Assembly: GCF_903645325.1 (NCBI RefSeq)
Contig: NZ_CAHJXQ010000009.1
Location: forward strand, 41,178 to 105,177
Reading direction: 5' to 3'
DNA length: 64,000 nucleotides
DNA from: Microbacterium tenebrionis
GTDB lineage: Bacteria; Actinomycetota; Actinomycetes; Actinomycetales; Microbacteriaceae
Positions within the stretch are counted from its first letter, which is position 1, and every line of letters starts with the position of its first letter. A program made the translations under genes and the position numbers. Shown in pieces: positions 17,757 through 27,452 of this stretch. The notes beneath the pieces were generated by a model. It saw only the letters and a program-made list of their open reading frames with translations, made no database searches and was not told where the DNA came from.

Positions 17757-18695
17757 ATGAACCTCCGCGACATCCACACCCCAGTACTCCTCGAGCGCTG
17801 CATCGAGCTCATGGCCCCGGCGCTGCAGCACGACGGCGCGATCGTCGTCGATGCGACGCTCGGCATGGGCGGGCACTCCGAAGCGCTGCTCGAGCGATTC
17901 CCGAACATCCGCCTGATCGGCCTCGACCGCGACACCGACGCGCTGCGCATCGCCGGCGAACGCCTCGCGCGCTTCGCCGACCGCGTCACCCTGGTCCACA
18001 CCGTCTACGACGAGATCGGCCTGCACGCGCAGGGTGCCTCGGCCATCCTCATGGACCTCGGCGTCTCCTCGCTCCAGCTCGACGAAGCAGACCGCGGCTT
18101 CGCCTACTCCAAGGATGCTCCGCTGGACATGCGGATGGACCAGACCAAGGGCGTGACCGCGGCCGAGGTGCTCGCGACCTACAGCGAGGGCAACCTCCGC
18201 CGCATCTTCGAGCGGTACGGCGAGGAGAAGCTCGCCGCACGCTACGCCCGCTTCATCGTGCAGGCGCGCGACGAGAAGCCGCTGGTCCGCTCCCAGGACC
18301 TCGTGGACCTGCTGCAGTCCGCGACCCCGGCAGCTGCGCAGCGCGCCGGTCACCCCGCCAAGCGCGTGTTCCAAGCTCTGCGCATCGAGGTGAACTCGGA
18401 GCTGAGCGTGCTCGCCGACGCGATTCCCGCCGCGATGGATGCTCTCGCCGTCGGCGGCCGGATCGTGATCATGAGTTACCAGTCGCTGGAGGACCGCCTC
18501 GTCAAGCAGGCGTTCGCCGCGGCATCCGCGTCGACGGCGCCGGCGGGGCTTCCCGTCGAACTGCCCGAGCACGCACCGCGATTCCGCACGCTCACCAAGG
18601 GAGCCGAACTCGCGAGCGACGAGGAGAAGGCGCGCAATCCGCGTGCCATACCGGTGCGCCTGCGCGCCGCAGAACGAGTGAGGGAGGCCGCATGA
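17757..18695 (+). CDS. rsmH: 16S rRNA (cytosine-1402-N4)-methyltransferase
   Basis: Methylates C1402 of 16S rRNA in the decoding centre using S-adenosylmethionine. The 312 residues contain HTPVLLERC at 7-15, the SAM motif [11 protein letters not shown] at 31-41, [20 protein letters not shown] and the [12 protein letters not shown]-terminal motif, all typical of RsmH (MraW). The start ATG 17757 has no strong ribosome site, and the stop overlaps the ftsL start by four bases (ATGA), indicating coupling. Confidence 0.97.
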   Translation: MNLRDIHTPVLLERCIELMAPALQHDGAIVVDATLGMGGHSEALLERFPNIRLIGLDRDTDALRIAGERLARFADRVTLVHTVYDEIGLHAQGASAILMDLGVSSLQLDEADRGFAYSKDAPLDMRMDQTKGVTAAEVLATYSEGNLRRIFERYGEEKLAARYARFIVQARDEKPLVRSQDLVDLLQSATPAAAQRAGHPAKRVFQALRIEVNSELSVLADAIPAAMDALAVGGRIVIMSYQSLEDRLVKQAFAAASASTAPAGLPVELPEHAPRFRTLTKGAELASDEEKARNPRAIPVRLRAAERVREAA

Positions 18696-19267
18696 GCCGC
18701 GCCACCGCAGCAGCCCTGCTGCCCGAGTCCCCCCGGCCGAACACCGCGGCGCCCCGTACGGAGCGCCGCCTCACGAGCGTCACGGCACCGGCCCCGCGTC
18801 GACGCCCGAAGCTCGCCTATGCCCTCGTCGCGGTGGCCGGCGCCGCCGCGATCGCCGCCGCGCAGATCGGGCTGTCGCTGGCGATCACCAACGACTCGTT
18901 CGTCCTCGCCGACCTCACCTCCCAGCAGCGCGAACTCGATCTTCAGACCAGCGCTCTGCAGGACGATCTCGCCGGGATCTCGTCACCGCAGCTCCTGGCG
19001 ACGAAGGCCTCTCAGCTGGGTCTCGTCGTCGCGGGCCCGGCGTCGTACCTGCGACTGAGCGACTCGGCCGTGCTCGGTTCGGACGAGGGCGCCAGCTGGG
19101 GCTCGACGGTCAATCCGGAGGGAGCGGGCGCCGTCAACAACGCTCTGCTCGACGAGGACGCGCAGGAGGCGGTCGCGGCGGAGGAGAACGCCGAGACGAG
19201 CACGACGAAGGACCCCGACCTGCCGCCGGCCATCACCGATGGTCTCCCCAGCCCCACCACCCGCTGA
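18692..19267 (+). CDS. ftsL: cell division protein FtsL (putative)
   Basis: A small bitopic membrane protein of 191 residues: a basic cytoplasmic N-terminus (to about 40), one span at 41-65, then a short coiled-coil-like segment ([19 protein letters not shown], about 75-93) and an Ala/Glu-rich periplasmic tail. FtsL sequences diverge widely, so the call rests on topology and position between rsmH and ftsI. FtsL forms the FtsQLB subcomplex that activates FtsWI. The tail of about 90 residues beyond the coiled coil is longer than in E. coli. Confidence 0.8.
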   Translation: MSRATAAALLPESPRPNTAAPRTERRLTSVTAPAPRRRPKLAYALVAVAGAAAIAAAQIGLSLAITNDSFVLADLTSQQRELDLQTSALQDDLAGISSPQLLATKASQLGLVVAGPASYLRLSDSAVLGSDEGASWGSTVNPEGAGAVNNALLDEDAQEAVAAEENAETSTTKDPDLPPAITDGLPSPTTR

Positions 19268-19306
19268 CACCGACCCACTGCTGACACAGGACACGGAGAG
19301 AGCCGC

Positions 19307-21088
19307 ATGACCACTCGAGCCACGCGCGGACCGCGCCGCCGGACCGTCGTCGCCCTCGCCGTCATCCTCATCGTGCTGTCGGCGTTCGTCGTGCGCCTGG
19401 TCGACATCCAGGTCGTCAGCGCCAGCGACCACGTCGAGGACTCGCTCCAGGTCGGCCAGCTCGGCAGCACCGACACGATCCACGGCGACCGTGGTTCGAT
19501 CGTCGATCAGAACGGAATCGCGCTCGCCGCGAGCGTCAAGGTCTACGACGCCCAGCTCAGCCCGAGCCTCATGCAGGAGCTCGAGGACGACGAGAAGAAC
19601 CCTCCCAAGGTGCCGTGGAACGAGGCATCCGACCGGATCGCAGCGATCATCGGGCAGGACCCCGAGGAGCTCCGCGCGGCCGTCGCGGCCAACCTCGAGG
19701 CCGACCCGAACTCGCAGTACTACCAGCTCGCCAAGGGCCTCAGCACCGAGAAGTACCTCGAGCTGCGCGACCTCGGGCTGCTGTACGTCTACGCGAAGGC
19801 CCGCGAGACCCGCGTCTATCCGAACGGCGCCGTCGCAGGCAACGTCGTCGGCTACGTGGACTCAGCCGGCGACGGCCAGGCCGGCATCGAGCAGATGCAG
19901 ACGCAGTGCCTGTCGCCCACGAGCGGGGAGCGCAGCTACCTCCGCGGCAAGGACGGCGTCACGATCCCCGGAAGCGAGCGGACTGTCGATGCCGTCGACG
20001 GCGGCACCGTGACGCTCACGATCAACAGCGACCTGCAGTGGTACCTGCAGCAGATGATCGCCGAGGAGGCGCAGACGCAGAAGGCGCAGTCCGGCACGGT
20101 CACGGTGGTCGAGATCGAGACGGGCAAGATCCGTGCGGCGGCCGAGTGGCCCTCCCTCGACCCCAACGACCTGAACGCCTCGTCTCCCGATGACTGGGGC
20201 ACCAAGGTGTTCGGCAACACGTTCGAGCCCGGCTCCACGTTCAAGGCCGTGACGGCCGCGGCCCTCCTCGACTCCGGCGCCGTCGACATGAACACGACGG
20301 TCACGGCATCCAGCCACGAGAAGTTCGCCAACGGCGCCGTCATCAACGACGCGTTCGTCCACGGCGCCTATCAGTACACACTCGCAGGGGCCCTCATCGA
20401 CTCCTCGAACGTCGCGCTGTCCAAGTTCGGCACCATGGTCGACCCGCAGGTGCGCTACGACTACCTGGAGAAGTTCGGGGTCGGACAGACGACCATCGAC
20501 TTCCCCCGTGAGGCGACCGGTGAGATCCACCCCGTCTCCGAGTGGGACGCGCAGTCGCTCTACACGACGACGTTCGGCCAGTACTACACCGTCACCGCGC
20601 CTCAGCTCGCGAACGTCTACCAGGCGATCGGCAATGACGGCGAGAAGATCGACATCTCACTGATCGAGTCGTGCACGATGCCCGACGGCACCGTGATCAC
20701 CCCCGAGGCTCCGAAGCACGAGCAGGTCATCAAGAAGAGCACGGCGACGACCCTGCAGCGCATGCTCGAGAACGTCGCCGTCCAGGGGGGACTTGCCGAT
20801 CAGATCAAGATCCCCGGCTACCGGATCGGCATCAAGACCGGTACCGCGCAGGTCACCGACGGCAAGGGCGGCTACAAGAAGGGCGTGTACTACACGAGCA
20901 TGGTCGGCATCGCCCCGATCGATGACCCGAAGTACGCCGTCGTGGTCACTCTGGACCAGCCGACTAGGATTACATCGTCCGCAGCAACCGCATCCGCCTT
21001 CCAGAAGGCGATGACACAGGTCCTGAAGACCTACCGCGTATCGCCGTCCACCGTGCCGATGGACGAGCCGCTGCCCAAGTTCAAGTAG
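19307..21088 (+). CDS. ftsI: septal peptidoglycan transpeptidase FtsI (PBP3 type)
   Basis: Class B penicillin-binding protein that crosslinks septal peptidoglycan. In 593 residues: one N-terminal span (12-30), a pedestal domain, and a transpeptidase domain with the active-site serine S310 in STFK (310-313), S366-S367-N368, and K510-T-G. No PASTA domain is present. GGAGAG precedes ATG 19307. A gap of only 28 bases follows before murF, so the murE gene often found here is missing. Confidence 0.96.
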   Translation: MTTRATRGPRRRTVVALAVILIVLSAFVVRLVDIQVVSASDHVEDSLQVGQLGSTDTIHGDRGSIVDQNGIALAASVKVYDAQLSPSLMQELEDDEKNPPKVPWNEASDRIAAIIGQDPEELRAAVAANLEADPNSQYYQLAKGLSTEKYLELRDLGLLYVYAKARETRVYPNGAVAGNVVGYVDSAGDGQAGIEQMQTQCLSPTSGERSYLRGKDGVTIPGSERTVDAVDGGTVTLTINSDLQWYLQQMIAEEAQTQKAQSGTVTVVEIETGKIRAAAEWPSLDPNDLNASSPDDWGTKVFGNTFEPGSTFKAVTAAALLDSGAVDMNTTVTASSHEKFANGAVINDAFVHGAYQYTLAGALIDSSNVALSKFGTMVDPQVRYDYLEKFGVGQTTIDFPREATGEIHPVSEWDAQSLYTTTFGQYYTVTAPQLANVYQAIGNDGEKIDISLIESCTMPDGTVITPEAPKHEQVIKKSTATTLQRMLENVAVQGGLADQIKIPGYRIGIKTGTAQVTDGKGGYKKGVYYTSMVGIAPIDDPKYAVVVTLDQPTRITSSAATASAFQKAMTQVLKTYRVSPSTVPMDEPLPKFK

Positions 21089-21116
21089 CCGGCCCCGTGC
21101 CGCGCATGGAGACGTC

Positions 21117-22529
21117 ATGATCGCCCTGTCGCTCGCCGAGATCGCAACCATCACCGGCGGCGACCTCCGCCTCGTCGGAACCGACACCGACAGCACCCTC
21201 GTCGACGGCGTCGTCGACACCGATTCGCGGAACATGACCGCGGGCGGGATCTTCATCGCCAAGCCCGGTGCCGACACCGACGGTCACCGGTTCGTGGGCG
21301 CCGCAGTCGCGAACGGTGCGGTGCTCGCTCTGGTGGAGCACCTCGTCGACGACGAGGTCACGCAGATCGTCGTCCCCGACGTCGTCGAGGCACTCGGCGC
21401 ACTCGCCCGCGAGGTCGTCGCACGCGTGCGCGCAGCAGGCGATCTGAAGATCGTCGGCATCACCGGTTCGAACGGCAAGACCACGACGAAGAACTTCCTG
21501 GCGCGGATCCTGCAGGACGACGGCGAGACGGTCGCGCCCATCAACTCCTACAACAATGAGGTCGGCGCCCCGGTGACGATGCTCCGCGTCACCGAGACCA
21601 CGCGGTACCTGGTCAGCGAGTTCGGCGCTGCAGCGCCCGGCAGCATCGCGAAGCTCGCGGGCCTCGTGGAACCCGACGTCGCCGTCGTCCTCATGGTCGG
21701 CATGGCGCACGCCGGGGGCTTCGGCGGGATCGAGGCGACCGCCAAGGCGAAGTCCGAGCTCGTCACGGCATCCCGCGCCGACGGTACGGCCGTCCTGAAC
21801 ATCGACGACCCGCGCGTGGCCGCCATGCGCGAGATCGCTGACGGGCGGGGGATGACCGTCCTCGGCTTCGGCCGGAACGAGGAAGCCGCCGTCCGGGCAT
21901 CCGATGTCGAGGTGTCGGCATCCGGTACGCGGGCGACCATCACGACGGGCGGCGCGTCCTACCCGCTGCATCTGAAGGTGCTGGGCGCCCACCACATCGG
22001 CAACGCCCTCGCCGCCATCACGGCCGCCGGCGCCCTCGGCGTGTCGCCCGCGGACGCCATCGCCCGACTCGAGACCGTCGAGATCGCCGAGCGGTGGCGG
22101 ATGCAGCCGATGGGCAACGACCGAGTCCGCATCATCAACGACGCCTACAACGCCAGCCCCGACTCCATGGCCGCAGCTCTGCGCACGCTCGCACAGATCA
22201 CCGCTCCGGGTGAGCGCACCGTCGCCGTCCTCGGTGCGATGAGCGAGCTGGGCGAGACCGCGGGGGAGGAGCACGATCGGATCGGGCTGCTCGCCGTCCG
22301 CCTGAACATCCAGCGCATCGTCGTGGTCGGACCCGAGGCGCGACGGCTGTATCTCGCCGCCGTCGGCGAGGGATCCTGGGACAGCGAGGCGATCCATCTG
22401 CCCGATCAGGATGCCGCGTTCGAGTACCTGCGCACCGAGTTGCGCGACGGCGACCGCGTGCTCGTGAAATCGTCCAACTCCGTGGGCCTGCGGCACCTCG
22501 GCGATCGTCTGGGAGAATTGTTCTCGTGA
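21117..22529 (+). CDS. murF: UDP-MurNAc-tripeptide--D-Ala-D-Ala ligase
   Basis: Adds D-Ala-D-Ala to the UDP-muramoyl tripeptide with ATP, completing the stem peptide. The 470 residues show the ligase P-loop GITGSNGKTTTKNF, the NNEVGAPVT motif and the MurF-specific INDAYNASPDSMAAAL, which separates it from MurE. Ala-rich N-terminal domain typical of MurF is present. The stop overlaps the mraY GTG start by four bases. It follows ftsI directly. Confidence 0.97.
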   Translation: MIALSLAEIATITGGDLRLVGTDTDSTLVDGVVDTDSRNMTAGGIFIAKPGADTDGHRFVGAAVANGAVLALVEHLVDDEVTQIVVPDVVEALGALAREVVARVRAAGDLKIVGITGSNGKTTTKNFLARILQDDGETVAPINSYNNEVGAPVTMLRVTETTRYLVSEFGAAAPGSIAKLAGLVEPDVAVVLMVGMAHAGGFGGIEATAKAKSELVTASRADGTAVLNIDDPRVAAMREIADGRGMTVLGFGRNEEAAVRASDVEVSASGTRATITTGGASYPLHLKVLGAHHIGNALAAITAAGALGVSPADAIARLETVEIAERWRMQPMGNDRVRIINDAYNASPDSMAAALRTLAQITAPGERTVAVLGAMSELGETAGEEHDRIGLLAVRLNIQRIVVVGPEARRLYLAAVGEGSWDSEAIHLPDQDAAFEYLRTELRDGDRVLVKSSNSVGLRHLGDRLGELFS

Positions 22530-23635
22530 GATCACTCCTCATGGCGGCCGCGATTTCGCTCGCCTTCACTCTGTTCCTCACCCCTGTCTTCCTCCGGCTG
22601 TTCCGCCGGTGGGGCTGGGGGCAGGTCATCCGCACCCCCGAAGACATCGCGAACCCGAGCCACGAGGCCAAGCGCGGCACGCCCACCATGGGCGGCGTGA
22701 TCTTCATCGTCGGCACGATCGTCGGCTACTTCACCGGCGTCGTAGCCGGCGGCAGCGAGCCTGCGCTCTCGGCCATCCTCGTGCTGTGGCTCATGGTCGG
22801 ATTCGGAGCCGTCGGTTTCATCGACGACTACATGAAGGTGCGCTCCCAGCGCAGCCTCGGCCTGTCCGGCTGGCGCAAGGTCATCGGTCAGCTCGTCGTC
22901 ATGATCCCGTTCGGCGTCGTCGCGCTGAACTTCCCCAACCAGTACGAGCAGACCCCGGCGAGCGGCTACATCTCGCTGTTCCGCGACATCTCGTGGCTGA
23001 ACCTGTTCGCGTTCGGGGTGATCATCGGCTGGATCGTCTACCTGGTCTGGATCGCCGTCATCGGCATCGCGACCTCCAACAGCGTCAACCTCACAGATGG
23101 CCTGGACGGCCTTGCCGCCGGCGCCGGGGTCTTCGTCGTCAGCGCGTACAGCCTCATCGCCTTCTGGCAGTTCAAGCAGTCCTGCGTCGGAACGGGCGTC
23201 GACAGCGATGCGCTCGACGCGTGCTACGAGGTCCGCGATCCGTTCAGCCTCGCGATCGTGGCGGCGTCCTTCGCCTCCGGTCTCATCGGCTTCCTGTGGT
23301 GGAACGCACCCAAGGCCAAGGTGTTCATGGGCGACGTCGGATCCATGGCCATCGGCGGCGTGATCACCGCCATGGCGATCCTCACCCGCACCGAGCTGCT
23401 CCTGCTCGTCATCGCCGGGATCTTCGTGCTGTCGTCGGGATCGGTGATCCTGCAGCGCCTGTACTTCAAGATCACCCGCGGCAAGCGCCTGTTCCTCATG
23501 AGCCCGTTCCACCACCATCTCGAGATGCGCGGCTGGCTCGAGGTCACGATCGTCGTGCGCTTGTGGATCATCGCCGGGCTCCTCGCGGTCGCGGCGATCG
23601 GCCTGTTCTACGTCGAGTGGCTGACGCTCGCATGA
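22526..23635 (+). CDS. mraY: phospho-MurNAc-pentapeptide translocase MraY
   Basis: Transfers phospho-MurNAc-pentapeptide to undecaprenyl phosphate, giving lipid I, at the inner membrane face. It has 369 residues and about ten spans. Diagnostic motifs are GFIDDYMKV (catalytic aspartates), NSVNLTDGLDGLAAG, KVFMGDVGSMAIGG and the HHHLEMRGW loop of the active site. The GTG start overlaps the murF stop, and the stop overlaps the murD start by four bases. Confidence 0.98.
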   Translation: MRSLLMAAAISLAFTLFLTPVFLRLFRRWGWGQVIRTPEDIANPSHEAKRGTPTMGGVIFIVGTIVGYFTGVVAGGSEPALSAILVLWLMVGFGAVGFIDDYMKVRSQRSLGLSGWRKVIGQLVVMIPFGVVALNFPNQYEQTPASGYISLFRDISWLNLFAFGVIIGWIVYLVWIAVIGIATSNSVNLTDGLDGLAAGAGVFVVSAYSLIAFWQFKQSCVGTGVDSDALDACYEVRDPFSLAIVAASFASGLIGFLWWNAPKAKVFMGDVGSMAIGGVITAMAILTRTELLLLVIAGIFVLSSGSVILQRLYFKITRGKRLFLMSPFHHHLEMRGWLEVTIVVRLWIIAGLLAVAAIGLFYVEWLTLA

Positions 23636-25185
23636 GCGCGCCCCTGGACGCCCTCACGAGCTGGCATGCCGACTGGAAGGGTCTGCGCGTCGCGGTCCTC
23701 GGGCTCTCGGTCACGGGGTTCTCGGCCGCCGACACCCTCACCGAGCTCGGTGCCGACGTCCTCGTCATCTCCGAGTCCGCCTCCGAGGAGTACGAGCGGC
23801 TGGTCCCGGTCATCGGCGCGCGCCTCGCGCTCGGACCGCTGGAGGCCGTCCCGCAGGAACTCGTCGACTTCGCACCGCAGGTCGTTGTCGCATCCCCCGG
23901 CTTCGCGCCGTCGCATCCGCTGATCCGCTGGACCCAGGATGCCGGAATCGCCCTGTGGGGCGACGTCGAGCTGGCCTGGCGGGTGCGCGACAAGGTCGTG
24001 CGCGCCGACGGAACTCCGGCCGACTGGGTGCTCATCACGGGCACCAACGGCAAGACCACCACGACGCAGCTGACGGCGACGCTGCTCGTCGAGGGCGGGC
24101 TGCGGGCTGCACCGTGCGGCAACATCGGCGTCCCCGTGCTGGATGCCGTGCGCGACCCTGCCGGCTTCGACGTGCTCGTCGTCGAGCTGTCCAGCCATCA
24201 GCTCTGGTACATCGGTCAGAGCGCTCCGGAAGGCGAGCTCGTGCCGCACTCGTCGGTGTGCCTGAACATCGCCGACGACCACCTCGTCTGGCACGGCAGC
24301 GCCGACGCCTATCGGGCTGCGAAGGCGTTCGTCTACCGCAACACGCGCGTCGCGTGCGTCTACAACAAGGCCGATCTCGCGACGCGCGAGATGGTCGAGG
24401 ACGCCGACGTCACCGAGGGCGCCAGGGCGATCGGGTTCGACCTCGGCGTGCCGGGGCCCGGCGACCTCGGCATCGTCGACGGCATCCTCGTCGATCGCGC
24501 CTTCCTCGACGACCGTCGCAACAGCGCCCTCGAGCTCACGACGATCGCCGAGCTCGAGCGACTCGGACTGTCGGCCCCGCACATCGTCCAGAACATCCTC
24601 GCCGCGAGCGCTCTCGCCCGCGCGCTCGGGACGCAGCCGGAAGCCATCCGCCGCGCGCTCGCGGGGTTCCACCTCGACGAGCACCGCATCCAGGTCATCG
24701 CCCGTCATGCGGGCATCACCTGGGTGGACGACTCCAAAGCAACCAACCCGCATGCTGCGGCATCCTCGCTGCGCGCGTACCCCGGCGCCCTCTGGGTGGT
24801 CGGCGGCGATCTCAAGGGCGTCGACCTCACGGAGCTCATCGCGGGCGCCGGCCGCACGGCGGGCGCAGCACTGGTGATCGGCGTGCGGCGCGACGAGATC
24901 GTCGCCGCATTCGCACGACACGCGCCGGACGTACCGGTCCACGAGGTCGTCACTGGTGAGACTGAAGATGTCATGACCCGAGTGGTGCAGCTCGCCGCGG
25001 GGATCGCGACCGACGGGAGCACGGTGCTGCTGGCCCCGGCGGCGGCATCCTTCGACCAGTTCACGAGCTACGCGGATCGTGGCCGCCGTTTCGCCGAGGC
25101 GGTGCGCACGTGGATCGACAGTACTGGGACCGACAGGGGGAGTGCCGATGACACAGGTGGCTCGCCCTCCGCGCACCGACCCTGA
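23632..25185 (+). CDS. murD: UDP-MurNAc-L-Ala--D-Glu ligase
   Basis: Adds D-glutamate to UDP-MurNAc-L-alanine. In 517 residues: an N-terminal Rossmann-like domain (VAVLGLSVTGFSAADTL), the P-loop ITGTNGKTTT at 135-144, ELSSHQLWY, and the C-terminal WVDDSKATNPHAA motif conserved in MurD. It is longer than the E. coli enzyme (about 438). ATG 23632 overlaps the mraY stop; the 3' end overlaps ftsW by 38 bases. Confidence 0.96.
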   Translation: MSAPLDALTSWHADWKGLRVAVLGLSVTGFSAADTLTELGADVLVISESASEEYERLVPVIGARLALGPLEAVPQELVDFAPQVVVASPGFAPSHPLIRWTQDAGIALWGDVELAWRVRDKVVRADGTPADWVLITGTNGKTTTTQLTATLLVEGGLRAAPCGNIGVPVLDAVRDPAGFDVLVVELSSHQLWYIGQSAPEGELVPHSSVCLNIADDHLVWHGSADAYRAAKAFVYRNTRVACVYNKADLATREMVEDADVTEGARAIGFDLGVPGPGDLGIVDGILVDRAFLDDRRNSALELTTIAELERLGLSAPHIVQNILAASALARALGTQPEAIRRALAGFHLDEHRIQVIARHAGITWVDDSKATNPHAAASSLRAYPGALWVVGGDLKGVDLTELIAGAGRTAGAALVIGVRRDEIVAAFARHAPDVPVHEVVTGETEDVMTRVVQLAAGIATDGSTVLLAPAAASFDQFTSYADRGRRFAEAVRTWIDSTGTDRGSADDTGGSPSAHRP

Positions 25186-26338
25186 CTCCGGAGCACGCGG
25201 ACTTGCGGCGCGCGTCTCGCTCGGCCGCATCTTCACCCCGCCCTCGAGCGAGTTCCTCCTCATCTCCTCCACGGCGCTGCTGCTGACGATCTTCGGGATC
25301 GTCATGGTCATCTCGGCCACGAGCGCGACCGAGACCGGTGTGATGGACACCGCGCTCAAGCAGGCCACGTTCGCCGTCATCGGCATCCCGCTGATGTTCC
25401 TCGTGAGCAGGCTGCCGATCGGGTTCCTCAAGAAGATGGCGTGGCCGGCGCTGATCCTCGCGACGATGATGCAGCTGCTCGTGTTCACCCCGCTGGGCAT
25501 CGAGGACGCCGGAAACCGCAACTGGATCGACCTCGGCGTCGTCTCGATGCAGCCCTCGGAGTTCCTCAAACTCGCCCTCGCCCTGTGGATCGCCTACGTG
25601 CTGCTGCGCAAGCGCACCCGCCTGGCCATCTGGCACCACGTGTTCATCCCCGTCGTTCCGGTCGCACTGCTCGCGATCGGGACGGTCATCGCGGGCAACG
25701 ACCTGGGCACGGCGATGGTGCTCGTGCTGATCCTGCTCGGCTGCCTCTTCTTCGCCGGGGTCAAGCTGCGGCTGTTCATCCTGCCCGTGCTCCTCGGGAT
25801 CGTCGGCGTCGTCGCCCTCGCGATCGTCAGCCCCGACCGGATGCGCCGCATCACCGCGGTCTGCTCCGACATGAGCAACTACGAGCACGACTGCTACCAG
25901 TCGATCCACGCCGTGTGGGGCATGGCCAACGGCGGGATCTTCGGCCTCGGCCTGGGCAATTCGCAGGAGAAGTACGGATGGCTCCCCGCGGCCGCCAACG
26001 ACTTCATCTTCGCGATCGTCGGCGAGGAACTCGGTCTCATCGGCTGCATCGTCGTGCTCGCCCTGTTCACGTTCTTCGCGGTCGGCGCGTTCCACATCAT
26101 GCGCAAGACGAGCGACCCGTTCATCCGCGTCGCGACGGGCGGGATCACCGTCTGGATCCTCGGTCAGGCGCTCATCAACATCGGCGTCGTGATCGGCGTC
26201 TTCCCCGTCATGGGCGTGCCGCTGCCGTTCATGTCGCAGGGCGGAACGGCGCTGCTGGCGGTGCTCCTCGCGTGCGGCGTGCTACTGGCGTTCGCTCGCA
26301 CGATTCCCGCATCAGAGCGGGGTATGGTCGCGAAGTGA
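25148..26338 (+). CDS. ftsW: septal peptidoglycan glycosyltransferase FtsW
   Basis: SEDS-family polymerase working with FtsI at the septum. The 396 residues contain about ten membrane spans after a ~35-residue cytoplasmic tail, with NRNWIDLGVVSMQPSEFLKL, AGNDLGTAMVL and the C-terminal PLPFMSQGGTAL motif of the family. ATG 25148 is chosen for its AGGGGGAG site six bases upstream. The gene begins inside murD and ends in a four-base overlap with murG, showing tight coupling. Confidence 0.96.
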   Translation: MTQVARPPRTDPDSGARGLAARVSLGRIFTPPSSEFLLISSTALLLTIFGIVMVISATSATETGVMDTALKQATFAVIGIPLMFLVSRLPIGFLKKMAWPALILATMMQLLVFTPLGIEDAGNRNWIDLGVVSMQPSEFLKLALALWIAYVLLRKRTRLAIWHHVFIPVVPVALLAIGTVIAGNDLGTAMVLVLILLGCLFFAGVKLRLFILPVLLGIVGVVALAIVSPDRMRRITAVCSDMSNYEHDCYQSIHAVWGMANGGIFGLGLGNSQEKYGWLPAAANDFIFAIVGEELGLIGCIVVLALFTFFAVGAFHIMRKTSDPFIRVATGGITVWILGQALINIGVVIGVFPVMGVPLPFMSQGGTALLAVLLACGVLLAFARTIPASERGMVAK

Positions 26339-27414
26339 CCTCGTACCTTCTCGCCGGCGGTGGCACCGCCGGGCATGTGAACCCCCTGCTCGCCGTCGCC
26401 GACGCACTGCGCGAGCGGGAGCCCGACGCCGACGTCCTCGTCCTCGGCACGAAGGAGGGCCTGGAGGCGCGGCTCGTCCCGCAGCGCGGCTACGAGCTGC
26501 TCATCGTCGACAAGGTGCCGTTCCCGCGGCGGCCCAACGCGCAGGCGCTCAGGTTCCCCTCGCGCCTCGGGCGGGCTGTCGGTCAGGTGCGGCGGCACAT
26601 CCGCGAGCACGCGGTCGACGTCGTGGTGGGCTTCGGCGGATACGCCTCGGCACCCGCCTACATCGCGGCTCGTCGCGAGAACGTGCCGTACGTCGTGCAC
26701 GAGGCGAACGCGAAGCCCGGCCTCGCGAACCGGCTGGGAGCCGGGGGAGCGGCGGGCATCGGCGTCGCCTTCGCCGGCACGCCGCTGAAGAACAGCGAGG
26801 TCGTCGGGATGCCGCTGCGCCGCGAGATCGTCGCCCTGGACCGTGCGGCGCTGCGCGCCGAGGCCGCAGAGGCGTTCGGGCTGGACGCCGGCCGCCCTGT
26901 GCTGCTCGTGTTCGGCGGGTCGCTCGGCGCTCAGCGCCTGAACGAGGCCATCGCCGGCTCGTGGGGAGACGTGCTCGCCGCCGGATGGCAGCTGCTGCAC
27001 ATCACGGGCGAGCGCAGCGAGCTCGAAGACCCGGAGGTGCCCGGCTATGCGATGCGACGATACGTCGACCGCATGGACCTGGCGTTCTCTCTCGCGGATC
27101 TGATCGTCTCGCGAGCCGGATCCGCGACGGTCAGCGAGATCAGCGCGCTCGGCATCCCCGCCGTGTACGTGCCCTACGCGGTCGGCAACGGCGAGCAGCG
27201 TCTGAACGCGGCGTCGGCGATCGCGGCAGGAGCGGCGATCCTGCTCGAGGACGGCACGTTCGACGGCGACGTCGTGCGCCGGGAGATCGTGCCGCTCATG
27301 GGCGACCGCACCCGCATCGACGCGATGACTGCGGCGGCCGAGCAGGTCGGCACGCGCACGGGCACCGAGAACGTCATCGCGATGATCGATCGCGCCCTCG
27401 GCGCGGGGCGCTGA
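26335..27414 (+). CDS. murG: UDP-GlcNAc:lipid I GlcNAc transferase MurG
   Basis: Adds GlcNAc to lipid I, forming lipid II on the cytoplasmic membrane face. In 359 residues the GT28 features are LLAGGGTAGHVNPLLA at the N-terminus, VVGFGGYASAP, HEANAKPGLANR, VFGGSLGAQRLNEAI and the UDP-GlcNAc site SRAGSATVSEISALGIPAVY (~262-281). GTG 26335 overlaps the ftsW stop by four bases. A gap of 38 bases separates it from murC, which may have its own promoter. Confidence 0.97.
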   Translation: MTSYLLAGGGTAGHVNPLLAVADALREREPDADVLVLGTKEGLEARLVPQRGYELLIVDKVPFPRRPNAQALRFPSRLGRAVGQVRRHIREHAVDVVVGFGGYASAPAYIAARRENVPYVVHEANAKPGLANRLGAGGAAGIGVAFAGTPLKNSEVVGMPLRREIVALDRAALRAEAAEAFGLDAGRPVLLVFGGSLGAQRLNEAIAGSWGDVLAAGWQLLHITGERSELEDPEVPGYAMRRYVDRMDLAFSLADLIVSRAGSATVSEISALGIPAVYVPYAVGNGEQRLNAASAIAAGAAILLEDGTFDGDVVRREIVPLMGDRTRIDAMTAAAEQVGTRTGTENVIAMIDRALGAGR

Positions 27415-27437
27415 GCCCGCTCCTGGGCCCCGCGAAT

Positions 27438-27443
27438 TAGGAT
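27438..27443 (+). promoter_or_regulatory. possible internal -10 box before murC
   Basis: TAGGAT ends 9 bases before ATG 27453. It could give a leaderless or near-leaderless murC transcript in addition to readthrough from upstream genes. Confidence 0.45.
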
Positions 27444-27452
27444 GGATCCGAC

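Noticed and set aside
21117..22529. murF gene might be a relabelled murE
   Set aside because: INDAYNASPDSMAAAL and the KTTTKNF P-loop context are MurF-specific, so murE is really absent here.
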